From the NCBI RefSeq assembly GCF_018224015.1, contig NZ_JAGPOT010000023.1:1-64000 (forward strand): a DNA stretch of 64,000 nucleotides, in the 5' to 3' direction. The notes below the pieces were generated by a model. It made no database searches. It was not told the origin of the DNA and was given only the letters and a program-made list of their open reading frames with translations. The stretch comes from Pseudarthrobacter albicanus. GTDB lineage: Bacteria; Actinomycetota; Actinomycetes; Actinomycetales; Micrococcaceae. Position 1 is the first letter of the stretch. Each line of letters opens with the position of its first letter. Shown here piece by piece: positions 8,130-17,358 of the stretch. Both the position numbers and the translations under genes were made by a program.

Positions 8130-9290
8130 GTGAAGCCGCCCGGCCCCCGCATCCGCCTGGTGGTGCCCGGCAACGTGCGCCACAACTCCGGCGGCAACGT
8201 CTACAACGCCGCCCTGGCCCGGGAGCTGGCCGCCGCCGGCGCCGAAGTGGAGACCTGCCCGCTCGACGGCGGCTGGCCCGTCGGCAGCGCCGGGGACCGG
8301 CGGCGGCTGGCCGCCGTGCTGCGTGCCCCCGCCGGCGGGGAGGACCAGGCAGGGGACAAGGCGGGGGAGGAGATAGTCCTCGTGGACGGGCTGCTCGCCT
8401 GCGGGGCGCCGGACGCGCTGGAAAGGGCCGCGGCCGCCGGCCGGCCCGTCTGGATCCTGCTGCACATGCCCCTGGACCAGCACCCGGAACTGGAACGCCG
8501 CGCCCTGCACGCCGCGGCCGGGGTCATCTGCACCAGCAGCTCCGCCGCGGCCGGCATCCGGGCGAGGCATGGGTTCGACCGCGCCAAGGTGGCGTTGCCG
8601 GGCACCGACCCGGCCCCGCTGGCCGCGGGCTCGCGGCCCCCGCACCTCATCGCCGCCGCGGCCTTGCTGCCGAACAAGGACCAGTCGCTGCTGATCGCCG
8701 CGCTCGCCCGGCTCGCCGGGCTGCCCTGGACGGCGTCCCTCCCAGGCTCCGACACTGCAGACCCCGGCTACGCCGCCCGGCTCCGGGACACCGTGGAGCG
8801 CCTGGGGCTGCGGCACCGCATCACCGTGCCCGGCGAGCTGCGCGGCGCCGCGCTGGAATCCGAATGGGCCGCGGCCGACCTCAGCCTGCTCGTCTCCCGC
8901 GCGGAGGCCTACGGACTGGTGGTCACCGAATCGCTCGCCCGCGGCATCCCGGTGGTGGTGCGCGAGGGCACGGGCGCCGTCGAGGCGCTCGCCGCCGGCG
9001 GCGTTCGGGCGGGCGCCGTCGAGGCGCTCGCCGGCGGGGAAACAGCACCCGTGCCGGGCACCGCCGTCGCACTTGCGGCAGACCCGGCCCCGCTGGCCGA
9101 CGTTCTGCGCCGCTGGCTCACGGATCCCGCTCTCCAGGCGCGCTGGCGGGATGCCGCCGTGGCCGCACGGGACCGGCTGCCCGGCTGGGACGCCACGGCC
9201 CGGACGGTGCTGGCGATTCTCGGGGCCGACGTGCCGGACGGCAGACCCGGCCGGGTTCATTCCGCTGGCGGACAAGCTGTTGGAGAATGA
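8130..9290 (+). CDS. Family 4-like glycosyltransferase
   Basis: GT-B glycosyltransferase of 386 residues. The N-terminal domain starts 'IRLVVPGNVRHNSGGNVYN' (acceptor loop). The C-terminal nucleotide-sugar domain has 'LLPNKDQSLLIAALA' and the EX7E-type block 'EAYGLVVTESLARGIPVVV'. GTG start with AGGA 5 bases upstream; it begins 7 bases after the PTPS-like gene ends. Actinobacterial and cyanobacterial genomes pair such enzymes with PTPS-like genes, and a pterin glycoside is a reasonable guess for the product. The C-terminal domain contains an in-frame duplication: a 24-base sequence at 8971-8994 recurs at 9010-9033 and encodes GAVEALA twice. Low-complexity Ala/Gly stretches surround it. Confidence 0.82.
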   Translation: MKPPGPRIRLVVPGNVRHNSGGNVYNAALARELAAAGAEVETCPLDGGWPVGSAGDRRRLAAVLRAPAGGEDQAGDKAGEEIVLVDGLLACGAPDALERAAAAGRPVWILLHMPLDQHPELERRALHAAAGVICTSSSAAAGIRARHGFDRAKVALPGTDPAPLAAGSRPPHLIAAAALLPNKDQSLLIAALARLAGLPWTASLPGSDTADPGYAARLRDTVERLGLRHRITVPGELRGAALESEWAAADLSLLVSRAEAYGLVVTESLARGIPVVVREGTGAVEALAAGGVRAGAVEALAGGETAPVPGTAVALAADPAPLADVLRRWLTDPALQARWRDAAVAARDRLPGWDATARTVLAILGADVPDGRPGRVHSAGGQAVGE

Positions 9291-9294
9291 GCGC

Positions 9295-10623
9295 ATGACA
9301 ATCGAGGAGCCCATGACAATCGAGCCGATGACAGCCGGGGTGCCTCCCGCCGGGACCCTCACGCCCGGGCGGCTGCGCGCCTGGGCCTGGCACAAACAGG
9401 GCCTGGACGGCTCGCTGGCCGGCCGCACCGCGGAGCAGGTCTTTGCCCGGGCCGGCTGGGCGCGGTCCGTGGGCGGCGCGAATCCCTATCTCACGCTCTT
9501 CGCCCGTGCCGGCATCCGCCGCGAACAGGTCGACGCCGACGTCCTCTCCCACCGCATCCTCGAACTCCCCACCGCCCGCGGCTGCACCTACGTCCTGGGC
9601 CGTGACGACTTCGCCTGGGCGTTGCAGCTGGGCAAGGATGCCGAGGAGGCGTTCCGGATCCTCGGCCGGTTGGGCGTGGACCGCAGCGAAATCACGCTCC
9701 TCGAGGAACAGGTCCTGCACACCCTCGCCGAAGCTTCCGCGCCGCTGGATCCCAAGCAGCTCAAGGAGGAGCTGGGCGATTCCGTGCGCAGCCTCGGCGA
9801 GGAAGGCAAGAAGAAGGGCGCCGCCACCACGCTGCCCACCGCCCTCGGGATACTGCAGGCGCAGGGCAGGATCCGCCGCGTCCCCGTCAACGGGCGCCTT
9901 GACCAGCAGCGCTACGCGTACGAGCTGTGGGGGCTGCCGCGGGGCCCCCTGGACGACGACGGGGCCCGCACCGAGCTGATCTGCCGTTACCTGGGCTGGA
10001 CCGGCGGCGCCACCCTCAAACAGTCCCAGTGGTTCACCGGATTCACCGTGGCGCAGAGCAAGGCGGCGCTGGCCGCCGTCGGCGCCGTGCAGGTGGCCGC
10101 CGGGGTGACCACTGAGGTGACCACCGGCGGGGGCGGGACGCTGTGGATGCTGCCCGACGACGTCGAGCGCCTCGCCGCCTTCGAGGAACCCGCCGAGGAG
10201 CAGATCCAGCTGCTCGCCGGGACGGATTCACTGATGCTGCTGCGGCGCAACGCGGCGGAGCTGCTGGCCGAGGACGCCCCTGACGGGGCCGCCCCTGAGG
10301 GGGACGCCCTTGAAAGGGCCGCCCCTGAAAGGGACAACACCGTCAGGCAGGCCCTCGGCTCGCTGGCGCTGCAGGCCGATCTTCCGGACCACCCCATCCT
10401 GGACCGCGGCCGGATCATCGGGTTCTGGCAGTACGATCCGGGCAAGGAACGGATCGTTTCCCGGGTCTTCCGCAACCGGACGCCGGCGGTGGACCGGCGG
10501 ATCGCCGAGGTCCAGGCCTGGATCAGGGAGGACCTCGGCGACTTCCGCGCCTACAGCCTGGATTCACCTGCCTCCCGGCAGCAGCGGATCGACGGCCTGG
10601 CCGCGTCCGCCGGCGCCAACTAG
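9295..10623 (+). CDS. Winged-helix DNA-binding domain protein, AlkZ-like (HTH_42)
   Basis: About 442 residues of the HTH_42 family, which includes Streptomyces AlkZ, a glycosylase that unhooks interstrand DNA crosslinks. Seen: 'LRAWAWHKQGLDGSLAGRT' opening, 'ARGCTYVLGRDDFAWAL', winged-helix segments around 'LKEELGDSVRSLGEEGKKKG', and 'GRIIGFWQYDPGKERIVSR' near the end. A glycosylase role is family-level inference. ATG 9295 has GGAG 9 bases upstream; two further in-frame ATGs follow because ATGACAATCGAG is repeated (9295, 9313). It starts 4 bases after the glycosyltransferase stop, so it is probably co-transcribed. A degenerate tandem repeat at about 10268-10335 encodes an acidic APxxD/E-type linker between two domains. 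Confidence 0.8.
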   Translation: MTIEEPMTIEPMTAGVPPAGTLTPGRLRAWAWHKQGLDGSLAGRTAEQVFARAGWARSVGGANPYLTLFARAGIRREQVDADVLSHRILELPTARGCTYVLGRDDFAWALQLGKDAEEAFRILGRLGVDRSEITLLEEQVLHTLAEASAPLDPKQLKEELGDSVRSLGEEGKKKGAATTLPTALGILQAQGRIRRVPVNGRLDQQRYAYELWGLPRGPLDDDGARTELICRYLGWTGGATLKQSQWFTGFTVAQSKAALAAVGAVQVAAGVTTEVTTGGGGTLWMLPDDVERLAAFEEPAEEQIQLLAGTDSLMLLRRNAAELLAEDAPDGAAPEGDALERAAPERDNTVRQALGSLALQADLPDHPILDRGRIIGFWQYDPGKERIVSRVFRNRTPAVDRRIAEVQAWIREDLGDFRAYSLDSPASRQQRIDGLAASAGAN

Positions 10624-10646
10624 ACCGGCGGGTGGACCGACATGGC

Positions 10647-11165
10647 TCAACCGGTGCGGTGTCCGGCGAAGAAGTCCCGCAGCAGCGCCGCGCACTCCGG
10701 CTCCCGGACCCCCGCATACACTTCCACCCAGTGGTTGAGCCGGCGCTCGCGGAGAATGTCGAACACGGATCCGGCGGCCCCGGCCTTCTCATCCCACGCG
10801 CCGAACACCACCCGCGGGATCCGGGCCAGCACCACCGCGCCGGCGCACATGGCACAGGGCTCCAGCGTCACCACCAGGGTGCAGTCCGCCAGCCGCCATC
10901 CGCTAGGCCGCGGGGCGCCTGCGGATTCCCGGGCCGCCGCCCGCAGCTCCCGCAGCCGCGCCGCGGCCTCGCGGATGGCCACCATCTCGGCGTGCGCCGT
11001 CGGGTCCCCGAGCGCTTCGCGTTCGTTCCGTCCGGAGCCGAGCACGCCGCCGTCGGGCCCGATCACGACGGCGCCGATCGGCACATCCGCGGTGGCAAGC
11101 GCCCGGCGCGCCTCGGCGAGGGCAAGGCCCATCCAGGCGGCATGGCGGGGCTCCGGGGCGGTCAT
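10647..11165 (-). CDS. tadA: tRNA-adenosine(34) deaminase / nucleoside deaminase
   Basis: Zinc deaminase of 172 residues that would convert A34 to inosine in tRNA-Arg(ACG), whose gene is in this window at 33.4 kb. The catalytic 'HAE' (residues 58-60) and zinc-binding 'PCAMC' (Cys104, Cys107) are intact, with 'DVPIGAVVIGPDG' upstream and the 'VFGAWDEKAGAAGS' motif after. A short Ala-rich insertion separates the two zinc motifs. Other deaminases of the same family (for example guanine deaminase) cannot be fully excluded, but the motif set and its length favour TadA. It is divergent from the PAP2 gene, with 37 bases between them. Confidence 0.88.
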   Translation of the reverse strand: MTAPEPRHAAWMGLALAEARRALATADVPIGAVVIGPDGGVLGSGRNEREALGDPTAHAEMVAIREAAARLRELRAAARESAGAPRPSGWRLADCTLVVTLEPCAMCAGAVVLARIPRVVFGAWDEKAGAAGSVFDILRERRLNHWVEVYAGVREPECAALLRDFFAGHRTG

Positions 11166-11202
11166 TGCTCAATGATAGTTTCGTGGAAAGGGAAGCCGTG
11201 AA

Positions 11203-12054
11203 ATGGCGAGGAGCCGGGAGGCAGCCGTGAGGACAGTGCCGGAGCACTTCACCGACCGCTGGGGCCGCTGGGTGGTGCCGTACGCGGCCCTGTGGATCAC
11301 CCTGCTGGTGGGCGGCGTGGTCGTGGTGATCCTCGCGCTGCTGGGCGCCGAGGTGTACGACAACGTGGTGGACGACGTCGGGCTGGCGAGCCTGGACAAG
11401 CCCACGCTGGCCTTCGCCGAGCAGTTGCGCAGTCCCGCGCTGGACTCCGCCGTGACAGCATTCACCAATATCGGCGGCGGAATCGGCATGCCCATCCTGG
11501 CCACCATCCTGACCGCGTGGCTGACCTTCGTCACCCGCAGTTGGCGGGCGCTGATCCTGGTCGGCGGCGCCGCGGCTTTCTCGGTGACGGCCACCACCCT
11601 GGGCAAGAAGCTCGTCGGGCGCACCCGGCCGGACCACGCCGACGCCGTCCCGCCCTACGAGACGTCGCCCTCCTTCCCCAGCGGGCACACCCTCAACACC
11701 ACCGTGGTCATCGGCGTGGTGGTGTACCTCGCGTGCCTGCAGGTGAAACGGACCATCGCCCGGGTCGGACTGATCACCGCGGGTGTGATCTTCATCGTGG
11801 CCATGGGCCTGAGCCGGGTCTTCCTGGGCCACCACTGGATGACGGACGTGATCGTCGGCTGGCTGCTGGGGCTGGCCTGGGTGGGGATCGTGATCCTCGC
11901 GCACAGGCTCTTCCACGTGATCCTGCACCGCGAACATGCGGGTCCGGCGCCGACGTTTGACCATCCCCTCCGGGAAACCGCCGGAGCTGCGGACGGCGCA
12001 CCGGGCGACGGCGCTGCGCGCCGCCCCACGGGAGGGCCGCCGACGGCCGGATGA
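11203..12054 (+). CDS. PAP2-family membrane phosphatase
   Basis: Protein of 283 residues with an N-terminal TM segment, a periplasm-facing loop and five further TMs. The three-part phosphatase signature is complete: 'KKLVGRTRPDHAD', 'SFPSGHTLN' and 'SRVFLGHHWMTDV'. Likely substrates are undecaprenyl pyrophosphate, phosphatidic acid or a similar lipid phosphate at the outer face of the membrane; which one cannot be told. The C-terminus is a cytosolic disordered tail. GTG 11227 with GGGAGG 5 bases upstream is an alternative start that would shorten it by eight residues. A TAGTTT hexamer at 11176-11181 is the best -10 candidate in the short divergent space. Confidence 0.87.
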   Translation: MARSREAAVRTVPEHFTDRWGRWVVPYAALWITLLVGGVVVVILALLGAEVYDNVVDDVGLASLDKPTLAFAEQLRSPALDSAVTAFTNIGGGIGMPILATILTAWLTFVTRSWRALILVGGAAAFSVTATTLGKKLVGRTRPDHADAVPPYETSPSFPSGHTLNTTVVIGVVVYLACLQVKRTIARVGLITAGVIFIVAMGLSRVFLGHHWMTDVIVGWLLGLAWVGIVILAHRLFHVILHREHAGPAPTFDHPLRETAGAADGAPGDGAARRPTGGPPTAG

Positions 12055-12066
12055 TAGTTTTGACGC

Positions 12067-12702
12067 ATGCGCATCCTCGTTGTGGACCACCCGCTGGTCG
12101 CCCATAAGCTCACCGTTCTGCGGGACAAAAACACCCCGTCCCCGGTCTTCCGCCAGCTCACCGAGGAGCTCGTCACGCTCCTTGCCTACGAGGCCACCCG
12201 CGAGGTCCGCACCGAGCCGGTCTCCATCGAGACGCCGGTCGCCACCACCATCGGCACCGCCTTCACCAAGCCCACCCCGCTGGTGGTTCCGATCCTCCGC
12301 GCCGGCCTTGGCATGCTCGAGGGCATGACCAAGCTGGTCCCCACCGCCGAGGTCGGCTTCCTGGGCATGGCCCGCGATGAAGAGACCCTGGACATCATCA
12401 CGTACGCCGAACGCCTCCCCGAGAACCTCACGGACCGCCAGATCTTCGTCCTGGACCCCATGCTGGCCACCGGCGGCACGCTGCGCGAGGCCATCAAGTT
12501 CCTCTTCAAGCGCGGCGCCTCCGACGTCACCTGCATCTGCCTCCTGGCAGCCCCCGAGGGCCTGGCCAAGCTGGAGGAGGAACTCGCCGACGCCAACGTG
12601 ACCATCGTCCTGGCCTCCATCGACGAGAAACTCAATGAGAAGTCCTACATCGTGCCGGGCCTCGGCGACGCCGGGGACCGGCTCTACGGCGTGGCCGGGT
12701 AG
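12067..12702 (+). CDS. upp: Uracil phosphoribosyltransferase
   Basis: Pyrimidine salvage enzyme of 211 residues that makes UMP from uracil and PRPP. Full-length for the family: '[15 protein letters not shown]' start, '[14 protein letters not shown]', the PRPP-binding loop '[11 protein letters not shown]' (about residues 129-139) and the uracil-binding C-terminus '[14 protein letters not shown]'. There is no Shine-Dalgarno; TAGTTT at 12055-12060 sits 6 bases before the ATG, the spacing expected for a leaderless mRNA. The gene follows the PAP2 gene but appears to have its own promoter inside the end of it. Confidence 0.96.
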   Translation: MRILVVDHPLVAHKLTVLRDKNTPSPVFRQLTEELVTLLAYEATREVRTEPVSIETPVATTIGTAFTKPTPLVVPILRAGLGMLEGMTKLVPTAEVGFLGMARDEETLDIITYAERLPENLTDRQIFVLDPMLATGGTLREAIKFLFKRGASDVTCICLLAAPEGLAKLEEELADANVTIVLASIDEKLNEKSYIVPGLGDAGDRLYGVAG

Positions 12703-12820
12703 ATTCCCGCCAAGGGCCGGTTTTTGCTGCCGGACCGTTCCGGGCGCCGAGGCCTGGACCCCTGGCTTGTCTGGGCGCCGGGCTTTCCGGATCGTCCTGT
12801 CCACGGCTAGCCTGTGCACC

Positions 12821-13198
12821 ATGGACTGGAAACTCGAACTCGTCATCGTCCCCGTATCCGATGTGGACCGCGCCAAGGACTTCTACGTCAACCAGGTCGG
12901 CTTCAACCCCGACTACGACGAGCGGCCCATGGACGGCATCCGCTTCGTCCAGCTGACCCCGCCCGGCTCCGGCTGTTCGATTGCCATCGGGGAGGGCCTC
13001 AACGATGCTCCTCCCGGCACCGCCCCCAGCCTTCAGCTCGTGGTCAGCGACATCCAGGCCGCGCACAGGCAGCTCAAGGACAACGGCGTGGAGGTCAGCG
13101 ATGTCGACGTCCAGGACTGGGGGCACTTCGTCTATTTCGCTGATCCCGACGGCAACAAATGGGCGGTGCAGTACATCCCCAACCGGCCCAACGGCTAG
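12821..13198 (+). CDS. VOC-family (glyoxalase-like) protein
   Basis: Single-domain vicinal oxygen chelate protein of 125 residues: 'LELVIVPVSDVDRAKDFYVN' first strand-helix, 'LQLVVSDIQAAHRQLKDNG' second module and 'VYFADPDGNKWAVQYI' end. Candidate metal ligands are limited (Glu in the first module, Gln near the C-terminus), so activity (glyoxalase, dioxygenase, resistance or none) cannot be assigned. A TAGCCT hexamer at 12808-12813 lies 7 bases before the ATG and there is no Shine-Dalgarno, again the leaderless pattern. It converges on the GT39 genes. Confidence 0.85.
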   Translation: MDWKLELVIVPVSDVDRAKDFYVNQVGFNPDYDERPMDGIRFVQLTPPGSGCSIAIGEGLNDAPPGTAPSLQLVVSDIQAAHRQLKDNGVEVSDVDVQDWGHFVYFADPDGNKWAVQYIPNRPNG

Positions 13199-13236
13199 GC
13201 GCGCACCGCCGGACGCCGGCCCCTGCCTCAGGTCGG

Positions 13237-15342
13237 TTACAGCTCGTACATGGTGGTGCCGCCCACGGTCTGCGCGGTGAAATTCGCCTGCACCCACGCC
13301 CCGATCCGGGCCGCCGAGTCCGATCCGGTTCCGCCCTGCATCATCCGCCCTGCGATGAAGTAGTGGATCCTCCCCTCGGCCACGAACTGCTGGAACTCCT
13401 CCAGCGTCGGGGCAGGGTCGGTGCCGTTGAACCCGCCGACGGCCATCACCGGGAGCTCCGTCGCCAGCTGGTACCCGGCGGCGTTGTTGGATCCGACGAC
13501 GGCGGCAGCCCAGGTGTACTTCCCCGCGTTCGTCTTCAGCGCGGTGACCACGGCGGACGACGGCGTGCTGGCGCCCAGCAGGCCACCCATGCCGCCTCCG
13601 CCCGCGCCCGGCCCACGGACTGAGCCGGTCGCGTTGGCGTTGCCGTTGGTGTTGCCCGTGGTGTTGCCCTGCCCGGCGAACGCCGGCGGCATTCCGGGCC
13701 CGCCCCTGCCCGCGGCGGCCGGTCCCGCACTGACGATCGCGCCGCTGTGGGCCGTTGCCGCGGTGGCCAGTGAGTACGCCAGCGGGCCCGCGAGCGCGGC
13801 GGCGACGGCGAGGGCCGCCGTCGTCCGCGTGAGGATGCCGGGCGCCGCGAGGCGGGGGACCGCGGCGCCGGCCAGCACCAGGACGCCGGCGGCGATCGCC
13901 CCGAGAAGCACCACCCAGCGCAGCCACGGCAGGAACGCCGCGGTTCGGCCCAGCAGTTCCGACGCCAGGAGGCCGGCGGCCAGGAGCGCTCCGGCGAGGA
14001 CCGCGGCGGCCACCGGCCGGGCACGGCGCTGCCAGAGCAGGATGCCGCCCAGGCCAGCGAGTCCTGCGATCCCGGGGGCCAGGGCCACCATGTAATACGG
14101 GTGGATGATGCCTGCCATGAGGCTGAACGTCAGTCCCGTGACCACCACCCAGGCGCCCCAGACGATCACCGAGGCCCGCACGGCGTCGGTGCGCGGGGCC
14201 CGCCGGCCCAGCCACAACAGGCCGGCTCCGAGCAGCAGCGCGGACGGAAGCAGCCACGCGACCTGGCCGCCGAACTCGCTGTTGAAGAGCCGGAACAGTC
14301 CGGGCGTGCCCCAGCCGTTGCCGCCGCCCACGCTTCCGGTCTCCGCGCCGTTCAGCCGCCCCAGGCCGTTGTAGCCGAGCGTCAGTTCCAGGATGGAGTT
14401 GTTCTGCGAGCCGCCGATATACGGCCGGGAGTCCGCGGGGATGAGCTCGACGGCGGCCAGCCACCACCCTGCCGAGACGGCCAGCGCCGCGCCGGCGGCC
14501 AGGAGGTGGAGCAGGCGTTTGGCGGGACCGGCCGGGCCGGCAACCAGGTAGGCCACCGCGAAGCCCGGGACCACCAGCAGGACCTGCAGCTGCTTCGCCA
14601 GGAATCCGAAGCCCAGGAACACCCCGGCCAGCAGGAGCCAGCGCAGGGCAGCTTTCGCGGCGGTGGCGTCCTGGATGGAACGGAGCACTGCATACGCGGC
14701 CGCGGTCATGAGCAGCACCAGCAGGGCATCCGGGTTGTTGAAGCGGAACATGAGCACGGCCACCGGGGTCAGGGCCATGACCCCGCCGGCCAGCAGCCCG
14801 GCCCGGTGGGCCAGCCCGGCGTCCGCGGTGGCGGGTGCGGCGGCCCGGCGCACCGCAATGTAGACCAGCCAGACCGTCGCGACCCCCATGAGCGCCTGCG
14901 GCACGAGGATGCTCCAGGAACTGAGCCCGAACAGCCTGACGGACAGGCCCATCACCCAGAGCGAGGCCGGGGGTTTGTCCACCGTGATGGCGTTGGCGGC
15001 GTCGGAGGAGCCGAAAAACCAGGCCGTCCAGTCCTGCGATCCCGCCTGGGCCGCGGCGGAGTAGAACGCGTTGGCCCAGCCGGAGGCGCCAAGGTTCCAC
15101 AGGTACAGGGCGCCGGTGGCCAGCAGCAGCACTGCCAGTTCCAGCCGCGGGAGCGTCAGCCGCGGGACCGTCAGCCTCTGGACCCGCCCGCTCCGGGAAG
15201 CCCGGGCCGCGTTCCGGCCCGTGGGCAGCGGGCCGGGACCCGGCGGCAGTGTGCCGTTCGCCGGGGTGGCCGCCGGCAGGGTGTGCTGCGGCCTGGTGCT
15301 TTGCGGAGCCGGGGAGGACGCGAGGTGCTCGGTGTCGGTCAT
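13237..15342 (-). CDS. GT39/ArnT-like polytopic glycosyltransferase (first paralogue)
   Basis: Membrane protein of 701 residues related to PMT/ArnT/YkcB glycosyltransferases, which use polyprenyl-phosphate sugars on the outer face of the membrane. After a disordered N-terminus come about eleven TMs with 'ITVDKPPASLW' in the first external loop, the DKPP signature containing the catalytic Asp. Later blocks are 'GSQNNSILELTLGYNGLGR' and 'GIIHPYYMVALAPGIAGL'. Then follows an external Gly/Asn-rich linker (about residues 545-600) and a small alpha/beta domain ending 'AQTVGGTTMYEL'. It starts 6 bases after the second paralogue ends and shares its whole layout, so the pair arose by tandem duplication. 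The acceptor (wall polymer, lipid or protein) is unknown. Confidence 0.88.
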   Translation of the reverse strand: MTDTEHLASSPAPQSTRPQHTLPAATPANGTLPPGPGPLPTGRNAARASRSGRVQRLTVPRLTLPRLELAVLLLATGALYLWNLGASGWANAFYSAAAQAGSQDWTAWFFGSSDAANAITVDKPPASLWVMGLSVRLFGLSSWSILVPQALMGVATVWLVYIAVRRAAAPATADAGLAHRAGLLAGGVMALTPVAVLMFRFNNPDALLVLLMTAAAYAVLRSIQDATAAKAALRWLLLAGVFLGFGFLAKQLQVLLVVPGFAVAYLVAGPAGPAKRLLHLLAAGAALAVSAGWWLAAVELIPADSRPYIGGSQNNSILELTLGYNGLGRLNGAETGSVGGGNGWGTPGLFRLFNSEFGGQVAWLLPSALLLGAGLLWLGRRAPRTDAVRASVIVWGAWVVVTGLTFSLMAGIIHPYYMVALAPGIAGLAGLGGILLWQRRARPVAAAVLAGALLAAGLLASELLGRTAAFLPWLRWVVLLGAIAAGVLVLAGAAVPRLAAPGILTRTTAALAVAAALAGPLAYSLATAATAHSGAIVSAGPAAAGRGGPGMPPAFAGQGNTTGNTNGNANATGSVRGPGAGGGGMGGLLGASTPSSAVVTALKTNAGKYTWAAAVVGSNNAAGYQLATELPVMAVGGFNGTDPAPTLEEFQQFVAEGRIHYFIAGRMMQGGTGSDSAARIGAWVQANFTAQTVGGTTMYEL

Positions 15343-15348
15343 GGCGGC

Positions 15349-17358
15349 CTACGCGCCGAGCCTGTAGACGGTGGAGCCGCCCACGGTCTCGGCCTGGAAG
15401 TTCGCCGCGACCCAGGCTGCCACCTCGGAGCTGCCGCCGCGGCCGCCGCCCATGCCGCCGCCGGAGATGAAGTAGCCGATCTCGCCGCGGTCCACCATCC
15501 CCTGGAACTGGGCCAGGGTGGGGTAGGGATCCCCGCCGTTCCAGCCGCCCAGGGCGATCACGCTGGTGCCAGTTGCGAGTTCCAGATTCGCGGCCTGGGT
15601 GGCGCCGGAGACAATGGCGGACCATTTCGTCCCGGCGGCCCGGAGCAGCGCGGTCACCTCGGACGAGGCGCTTTCGCCGCCCATGCCGCCCGGGCCTGTA
15701 CCGCCCGGGCCCATGCCGCCGGGCGCGCCGCCGAGGCGGGCGGCGGTCCGGGCGCCGCCCATCGCCGAGCCGGTAGGCCCGGAGGTGGGGATGGAACCGG
15801 AGTGCGGCTGCGCCGCCGTCGCCAGCGTCCAGGCGGCGGTCCCCAGGCCGCCGGCCAGCAGCGACAGGGTCACGACGCCGGCCGCGGCCGCCGTGCGGAA
15901 CCGTGCCGGCAGGCCCGGGAGGCTGTCTGCCCGCAGCAGCAGGGCCACGGCGGCGAGGAGTCCAAGCGCCACGACGACCACGCGGAGCCCGGGCAGCCAG
16001 GCCGGGTCGCGGCCCAGGAGCACCGCGGACCAGACCGAGCCGGCCAGCACGGTGGCGGCCAGGACGATCCGGGCCGGCCGGTAGGCCCGTCCCCGCCACA
16101 GTTCCACCGAGCCGATGCCCACCAGGGCTGCGACCGCCGGAGCCAGGGCCACGGCGTAGTACGGGTGCACGGTGCCGCTCATGAAGCTGAAGATCAGAGC
16201 GGTGACCGCGAGCCAGCCGCCCCACAGCAGGAGGGCCGCGCGGGTCGTCGAGGTCCGAGCCTCGCGCCGGGTGAACCACAGACCGGCGCCGAGCAGGACC
16301 AGGGCCGCGGGCAGCAGCCAGGACACCTCGCCGCCGAAACTGGTGCCGAACATGCGCGTGATCCCTGCTGCTCCGCCGAAGCCGACGTTGCCGCCGCCGC
16401 CCCGTGCGCCGCCGGGCATGCCGCCACCGGAACCGGTGATCCGGCCCAGTCCGTTGTAGCCGAAGGTGAGCTCCAGGAAGCTGTTGTTTTCGGAGCCCGC
16501 CATGTAGGGACGGGCCGACGCCGGGGTCAGCTGGAACAGCGCGATGTAGCTCCCCGCGACGACGGCGATCCCGGCGGCCGCGCCCAGCAGGTGCAGCAGG
16601 CGCCGGCCCAGGGTGGCGGGGGCGGCCCACAGGTACGCCAGCGCCAGCCCGGGCACGATCAGGAATCCCTGCAGCATCTTGGCCAGGAAGGCCAGCCCGA
16701 TCACGGCGCCGGCCGCGGCCAGCCATTTCCAGCCGGCCTTCTCGATGGCCCGCGTGGTCAGGTAGCCGGCCAGCACCAGGCACAGGGTCAGCAGGGCGTC
16801 GGGGTTGTTGAAGCGGAACATGAGCGCCGCCACCGGCGTCAGCGCCAGGGCGCCGCCGGCCAGCAGGCCTGCTGCCGGGCCGGACACGCGCCTGACCGCC
16901 AGATAGAGGAGGCCGACGGCGGCGACCCCCATGAGCGCCTGTGGAATGAGCATGCTCAGCGCCGAGAATCCGAAGATCCGCCCCGCCAGCGCCGGGAACC
17001 ACAACGAGGCCGGGGGCTTGTCCACGGTGATCGCGTTGCCTGCATCGAGGGAGCCGAACAGCAGGGCGGTCCAGTCCTTGGTGCCGGCCTGGATGGCCGC
17101 CGCGTAGAAGGAGTTGGCGTAGCCGGTGGCTTCCAGGTTCCACAGGTACAGCACCGCCGTGAGCGCCAGCAGCAGGGCTGCCGAGGGCCGGACCCAGCGC
17201 GGCTGCGCGCCGAAGAGCAGCCGTTCACGCCGGCCGGGCCGGGCAGGCTGGGCCGATTGGGCCGGGGCGGGGGATGGAGCCGGCGAGGGGGCCGCGACCG
17301 GGGAGCCTACCGGTGCTCCGGCGGCCGGCCCGGCGGGGGTGCTGGTCGTGGCGGTCAT
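15349..17358 (-). CDS. GT39/ArnT-like polytopic glycosyltransferase (second paralogue)
   Basis: Membrane protein of 669 residues colinear with the gene downstream: 'ITVDKPPASLWFPALAGRI' in the first outer loop, 'LMFRFNNPDALLTL', 'GSENNSFLELTFGYNGLG' and 'GTVHPYYAVALAPAVAAL', then a Gly/Met-rich external linker and the C-terminal domain ending 'AETVGGSTVYRLGA'. The ATG directly abuts the TAA of the GT2-GtrA gene, which indicates translational coupling. The GT2-GtrA protein probably makes and flips the lipid-linked sugar that this enzyme and its paralogue consume, as in YkcB-YkcC-type pairs; this division of labour is inferred from family knowledge. Confidence 0.88.
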   Translation of the reverse strand: MTATTSTPAGPAAGAPVGSPVAAPSPAPSPAPAQSAQPARPGRRERLLFGAQPRWVRPSAALLLALTAVLYLWNLEATGYANSFYAAAIQAGTKDWTALLFGSLDAGNAITVDKPPASLWFPALAGRIFGFSALSMLIPQALMGVAAVGLLYLAVRRVSGPAAGLLAGGALALTPVAALMFRFNNPDALLTLCLVLAGYLTTRAIEKAGWKWLAAAGAVIGLAFLAKMLQGFLIVPGLALAYLWAAPATLGRRLLHLLGAAAGIAVVAGSYIALFQLTPASARPYMAGSENNSFLELTFGYNGLGRITGSGGGMPGGARGGGGNVGFGGAAGITRMFGTSFGGEVSWLLPAALVLLGAGLWFTRREARTSTTRAALLLWGGWLAVTALIFSFMSGTVHPYYAVALAPAVAALVGIGSVELWRGRAYRPARIVLAATVLAGSVWSAVLLGRDPAWLPGLRVVVVALGLLAAVALLLRADSLPGLPARFRTAAAAGVVTLSLLAGGLGTAAWTLATAAQPHSGSIPTSGPTGSAMGGARTAARLGGAPGGMGPGGTGPGGMGGESASSEVTALLRAAGTKWSAIVSGATQAANLELATGTSVIALGGWNGGDPYPTLAQFQGMVDRGEIGYFISGGGMGGGRGGSSEVAAWVAANFQAETVGGSTVYRLGA

